NCBI RefSeq assembly: GCF_001243895.1
Contig: NZ_LN851186.1
Span: 2,567,841 to 2,631,840 of the forward strand
From: Bacillus testis
GTDB lineage: Bacteria > Bacillota > Bacilli > Bacillales > DSM-1321
Length of the DNA: 64,000 nucleotides
Direction of reading: 5' to 3'
In this document: positions 61,769 through 64,000 of the stretch, piece by piece
Numbering within the stretch: the stretch's first letter is position 1
Layout: the number at the start of each line of letters is the position of its first letter
The notes under the pieces: model-generated
What the model saw: the letters and a program-made list of their open reading frames with translations, nothing else
Database searches by the model: none
Told to the model about the DNA's origin: nothing
Made by a program: the position numbers and the translations under genes

Positions 61769-62092
61769 TTAGTCTTCCACATTCACTAGATACACTCTTT
61801 TACCAAAGCCTCCGCGCTCATCGGCTTTTTTCTTACGGATTTCTTCTATCCTGCTTATATCGGTTCCATGGATGCGGCTTAGTGCATGAATGATTTCCAG
61901 CAGGTCAGCAAGTTCCTCCATGGCATCCGCATCCGTTGCCGCCTCCAGGTATTCGCCCAGTTCCTCCCGGCTTTTTCTCCGCAGCTCACGCTGATACTCT
62001 TCCTCATCTAAAACCCGTGCCGTCAGCTTCTTTCCCTGCTCTTCAATGATAGTGGGGATATAATCGCAAACCAGCTTATTGTAGATCGGCAT
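61769..62092 (-). CDS. MazG-like phosphoribosyl-ATP pyrophosphohydrolase family protein
   Basis: 107 residues starting MPIYNKLVCDYIPTII. The helical all-alpha NTP pyrophosphatase signature EELGEYLEAATDADAMEELA followed by DLLEIIHAL gives the EExxE...ExxD metal site. These proteins hydrolyse nucleotide triphosphates, often as house-cleaning enzymes. ATG 62092 gives the usual family N-terminus; an in-frame ATG three codons earlier has a comparable site. Confidence 0.88.
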   Translation of the reverse strand: MPIYNKLVCDYIPTIIEEQGKKLTARVLDEEEYQRELRRKSREELGEYLEAATDADAMEELADLLEIIHALSRIHGTDISRIEEIRKKKADERGGFGKRVYLVNVED

Positions 62093-62177
62093 ACAATCCA
62101 TCCTTTCACTCCCGATTGATTGTATCCATTATAACCGAAAGAATATGCCAGAGATATGCTCCGTACACCACATAAAT

Positions 62178-62477
62178 TCAAACCATGAACAACACCATTC
62201 CAATCCAGGAGGCATGCATGACCGTGACAGCGGCATAAAGGGAAAAGCAACAACATGTCAGGATCGCGATTGCCTTGGATTTTACATACTTCTCATACAA
62301 GCCAACCAATAAAAACGGAAAAACCAGCTTACAGCAGTAAAAAGCGATCTTGCTTTGACCGTATATCATGTCTATCAAAGGATTGCCTTCCTGAATAAAG
62401 CCGGTCCGAATTCCGATATCAGTCGCAACCGCATCAAAAAGGCAAAGCAGCAACAAGCACCTCACAATCTTTCTCAT
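62178..62477 (-). CDS. DUF5658 small membrane protein
   Basis: 99 residues with three membrane helices. DAVATDIGIRTGFIQEGNPL at residues 15-34 carries the TD...EGNPL pattern of DUF5658 proteins. Function unknown. AGGTGG precedes the ATG. Confidence 0.75.
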   Translation of the reverse strand: MRKIVRCLLLLCLFDAVATDIGIRTGFIQEGNPLIDMIYGQSKIAFYCCKLVFPFLLVGLYEKYVKSKAIAILTCCCFSLYAAVTVMHASWIGMVLFMV

Positions 62478-62606
62478 ATTCTAGCCACCTATTTCGATCG
62501 ATTATTCATGTACCTGTGACAAGCTAAAAGGAGTATCTATGTATTTTTTCCTGGACGCTGCCTAACTAAACAAAAAGGTTAAAAACTTCATTGATCCCCT
62601 TCTAAT

Positions 62607-62672
62607 GGGAATGAAGACATAGAAGTGTAATTTGGCGATCAAGCGCCAGTAAGAATCCGATTGGTTCAATAA
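62607..62672 (-). repeat. Intergenic repeat family A, copy 3 (inverted)
   Basis: The minus strand reads TTGAACCAATCGGATTC followed by TTACTGGCGCTTGATC and then TTCTATGTCTTC. It is most similar to copy 1 at 25689-25752. Confidence 0.7.
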
Positions 62673-62675
62673 ATA

Positions 62676-62708
62676 ATCGGCGGGAGATGAATGAAAACCC
62701 CCGCCGAT
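62676..62708 (-). terminator. Terminator of the response regulator operon
   Basis: ATCGGCGGG and CCCGCCGAT form a perfect 9-bp stem 38 bp beyond the regulator stop. The T-tract is weak on the minus strand (TTTTC lies inside the loop). Confidence 0.55.
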
Positions 62709-62745
62709 CAACGTTTCACATGATTAAATAATAGTAACCACACTC

Positions 62746-63429
62746 CTAAACTGCCCGGTATCGATTCACAGGCCGGCCGATCCCGCCATATTGAATCGTG
62801 ATTTCAACCTTATTCTGCTTCTCCAAATAATCGAGGTAGCGGCGGGCGGGTACCCTTGCCAAGCCGACTCCTTCAGCCACACTTTCAGCCGAGACAGGCT
62901 CCTTCTGCTCCAAAATATAGTGCAAAATTTTTTTCATTGTTCCTGCGTTGAGCCCTTTCGGCAAGCTTTGTTCCCTATATGTTTCTTTCTGCCGCTGGGC
63001 ATTCAGAAGGGAATCGAGCTCCTGTTGGGTGAGGTTTTCTTCAGTCTCGATGCGGTTATGGTAGGCGAAATATTTCTCCAGGGCCTGCTTCATCCTTTCG
63101 TATGTGAATGGCTTGATGATGTAATCGAACGCGCCGAGCTGTACGACCTGCTGGATGGTCTTGCGGTCATTGGCGGCTGTTACGGCAATGACATCAACGG
63201 GTAGACCCCGTTTTCTGATTTCCCGCAATGTTGCCAAGCCGTCCTGTTCTGGCATGAATATATCCATGAATACAAGGTCTGGCTTGGCCTGCTCGATCCT
63301 TATCAGACCTTCCCTGCCGTTAACCGCATATCCCGTTACCTCGCATCCTTCCACTTGTTCAATGAAGCCCCGGTTCACTTCACGGACCATTGGGTCATCT
63401 TCAATCAGTACAATCCGTACCGGCTTCAT
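62746..63429 (-). CDS. CitT/DctR/MalR-type response regulator
   Basis: About 227 residues. The receiver has EDD at 8-10, phospho-acceptor Asp in LVFMDIFMPEQDG, and KP in YIIKPFTYERM. The C-terminal part has a winged helix of the citrate/malate-regulator type (SAESVAEGVGLARVPARRYL, then YGGIGRPVNRY). Family members turn on C4-dicarboxylate or citrate transporters when these acids are outside. ATG 63429 follows GGGGGAATG. It is cotranscribed with the kinase upstream. The target transporter would be outside the window. Confidence 0.9.
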   Translation of the reverse strand: MKPVRIVLIEDDPMVREVNRGFIEQVEGCEVTGYAVNGREGLIRIEQAKPDLVFMDIFMPEQDGLATLREIRKRGLPVDVIAVTAANDRKTIQQVVQLGAFDYIIKPFTYERMKQALEKYFAYHNRIETEENLTQQELDSLLNAQRQKETYREQSLPKGLNAGTMKKILHYILEQKEPVSAESVAEGVGLARVPARRYLDYLEKQNKVEITIQYGGIGRPVNRYRAV

Positions 63430-63441
63430 AGCCATTCCCCC

Positions 63442-64000
63442 TTAAAATGTGATGATGATACTTGTCCCTTCATCCGGATAACTGTCGACATCCACTGTAC
63501 CGTTTCCCTTCATGGCGATTTCGTTGACCAGATGAAGGCCGATCCCGTGCCCAGCCTCCTTTTTGGTGGTGAATCCGTTTTCAAATATCGAGTTGATGGT
63601 TTGCTGGTCCATGCCTACTCCGTTATCTTCAACCATGATGGAAAATCCATCTTCGTTATAATCCAAGCTGACGAATACCTTCTTCTCTTGCCGTTTCACC
63701 TGGCGAAGGGCTTCAAACGCATTCTCGATCAAATTGCCGAGAATGATTACCAAATCATGGTGGTCAAGATTCTCCGGGCAATGGTTCCACTTGCTGTTGT
63801 TATCGATTTCTACTGTGATCCCCAACTCTTTTCCGTGGCTGACTTTGCTGAGCAAAAGCCCAGAAAGGCTATCATCCTTGATTCGTTCCTTAAGGAAGTT
63901 TGTCAGTTCTGCCTGCTCCTCTTTCACCTGGAAGATATAATCGAGGGCAGCCTGGTACTTTCCAAGCTGAAGCAGGCCGCCCAATGTATGCATCTTATTC
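63442..64000 (-). CDS. CitA/DcuS-type sensor histidine kinase, C-terminal part
   Basis: The frame runs off the right edge. The visible ~185 residues begin in the phospho-acceptor helix region (NKMHTLGGLLQLGKYQAAL, just after the expected His) and continue through N-box LGNLIENAFEAL, G1 VEDNGVGM, F-box IFENGFTTK and G2 GHGIGLHLV. The NKxHTLxGLLQLG phrase is characteristic of the CitA/DcuS/MalK class. The sensor PAS domain is beyond the window. Its stop is 12 bp above the regulator start. Confidence 0.9.
   Translation of the reverse strand, partial: NKMHTLGGLLQLGKYQAALDYIFQVKEEQAELTNFLKERIKDDSLSGLLLSKVSHGKELGITVEIDNNSKWNHCPENLDHHDLVIILGNLIENAFEALRQVKRQEKKVFVSLDYNEDGFSIMVEDNGVGMDQQTINSIFENGFTTKKEAGHGIGLHLVNEIAMKGNGTVDVDSYPDEGTSIIITF

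Noticed and set aside
1..64000. CRISPR arrays, tRNA, rRNA or prophage structural genes
   Set aside because: No regularly spaced direct repeats, no cloverleaf-like sequences and no phage structural proteins were noticed on reading both strands. A tRNAscan or CRISPR finder run would be the decisive check.

Overview
The window is chromosomal DNA of a low-GC Gram-positive bacterium of the order Bacillales, most likely a Bacillaceae species. The evidence is strong AGGAGG-type ribosome-binding sites with ATG/TTG/GTG starts, many Rho-independent terminators, a close Bmr/BmrR drug-efflux pair, an RsbR-type STAS protein, an S-layer (SLH) signal-peptide protein and a DUF3951 gene. It reads as an accessory, rearranged stretch with little housekeeping function. 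No rRNA, tRNA, CRISPR array or prophage was seen.

Region 1 (1-16,560, almost all minus strand) is a defence island. In order of transcription it holds a canonical mcrB-mcrC pair; an operon of a GHKL ATPase, an unrecognised 281-aa protein, a DUF6339-like protein and, after a short gap, a DUF262/HNH (GmrSD-like) nuclease; a decayed type I restriction hsdR; a second McrBC-like pair (AAA+ GTPase/ATPase plus a DUF2357 PD-(D/E)XK nuclease); a 130-aa protein; and a truncated gene at the left edge. A roughly 200-bp imperfect direct duplication brackets the 130-aa gene.

Region 2 (16.7-30.1 kb) mixes small secreted or hypothetical proteins, an M50-like protease, an OmpR-type two-component system divergent from a lipoprotein and a PepSY protein, a polysaccharide deacetylase, hydrolases, an ABC-2 exporter and an FAD oxidoreductase with a membrane partner.

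Region 3 (30.1-41 kb) is rich in drug handling. It has bmr behind a textbook MerR-type promoter with a 19-bp spacer, with bmrR interrupted near its 3' end by a 1,409-bp IS3-family element. A heterodimeric ABC exporter with a divergent TetR regulator follows, then DinB-like, methyltransferase and DHFR-like genes separated by intergenic repeats.

Region 4 (41.3-46 kb) is a compact three-gene operon: a 1,200-aa protein with four AAA+ modules (three CbxX/CfqX-like and one degenerate) and two membrane proteins. I do not recognise it as a described system. A second copy of the IS lies beyond it, inside a DUF3951 gene.

Region 5 (50-58.3 kb) is an extracellular nucleic-acid degradation locus: an SLH protein without cargo, a 5'-nucleotidase with no signal peptide whose 5' edge abuts a group II intron domain V/VI, and a 1,419-aa secreted multidomain nuclease. 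A GC-rich non-coding block with many hairpins lies on the other side of the SLH gene.

Region 6 (58.4-64 kb) holds a carboxylesterase, an RsbR-like stressosome protein, a DUF3862 protein, a MazG-like pyrophosphatase, a DUF5658 protein, and a CitT/DctR-type response regulator with its kinase running off the right edge.
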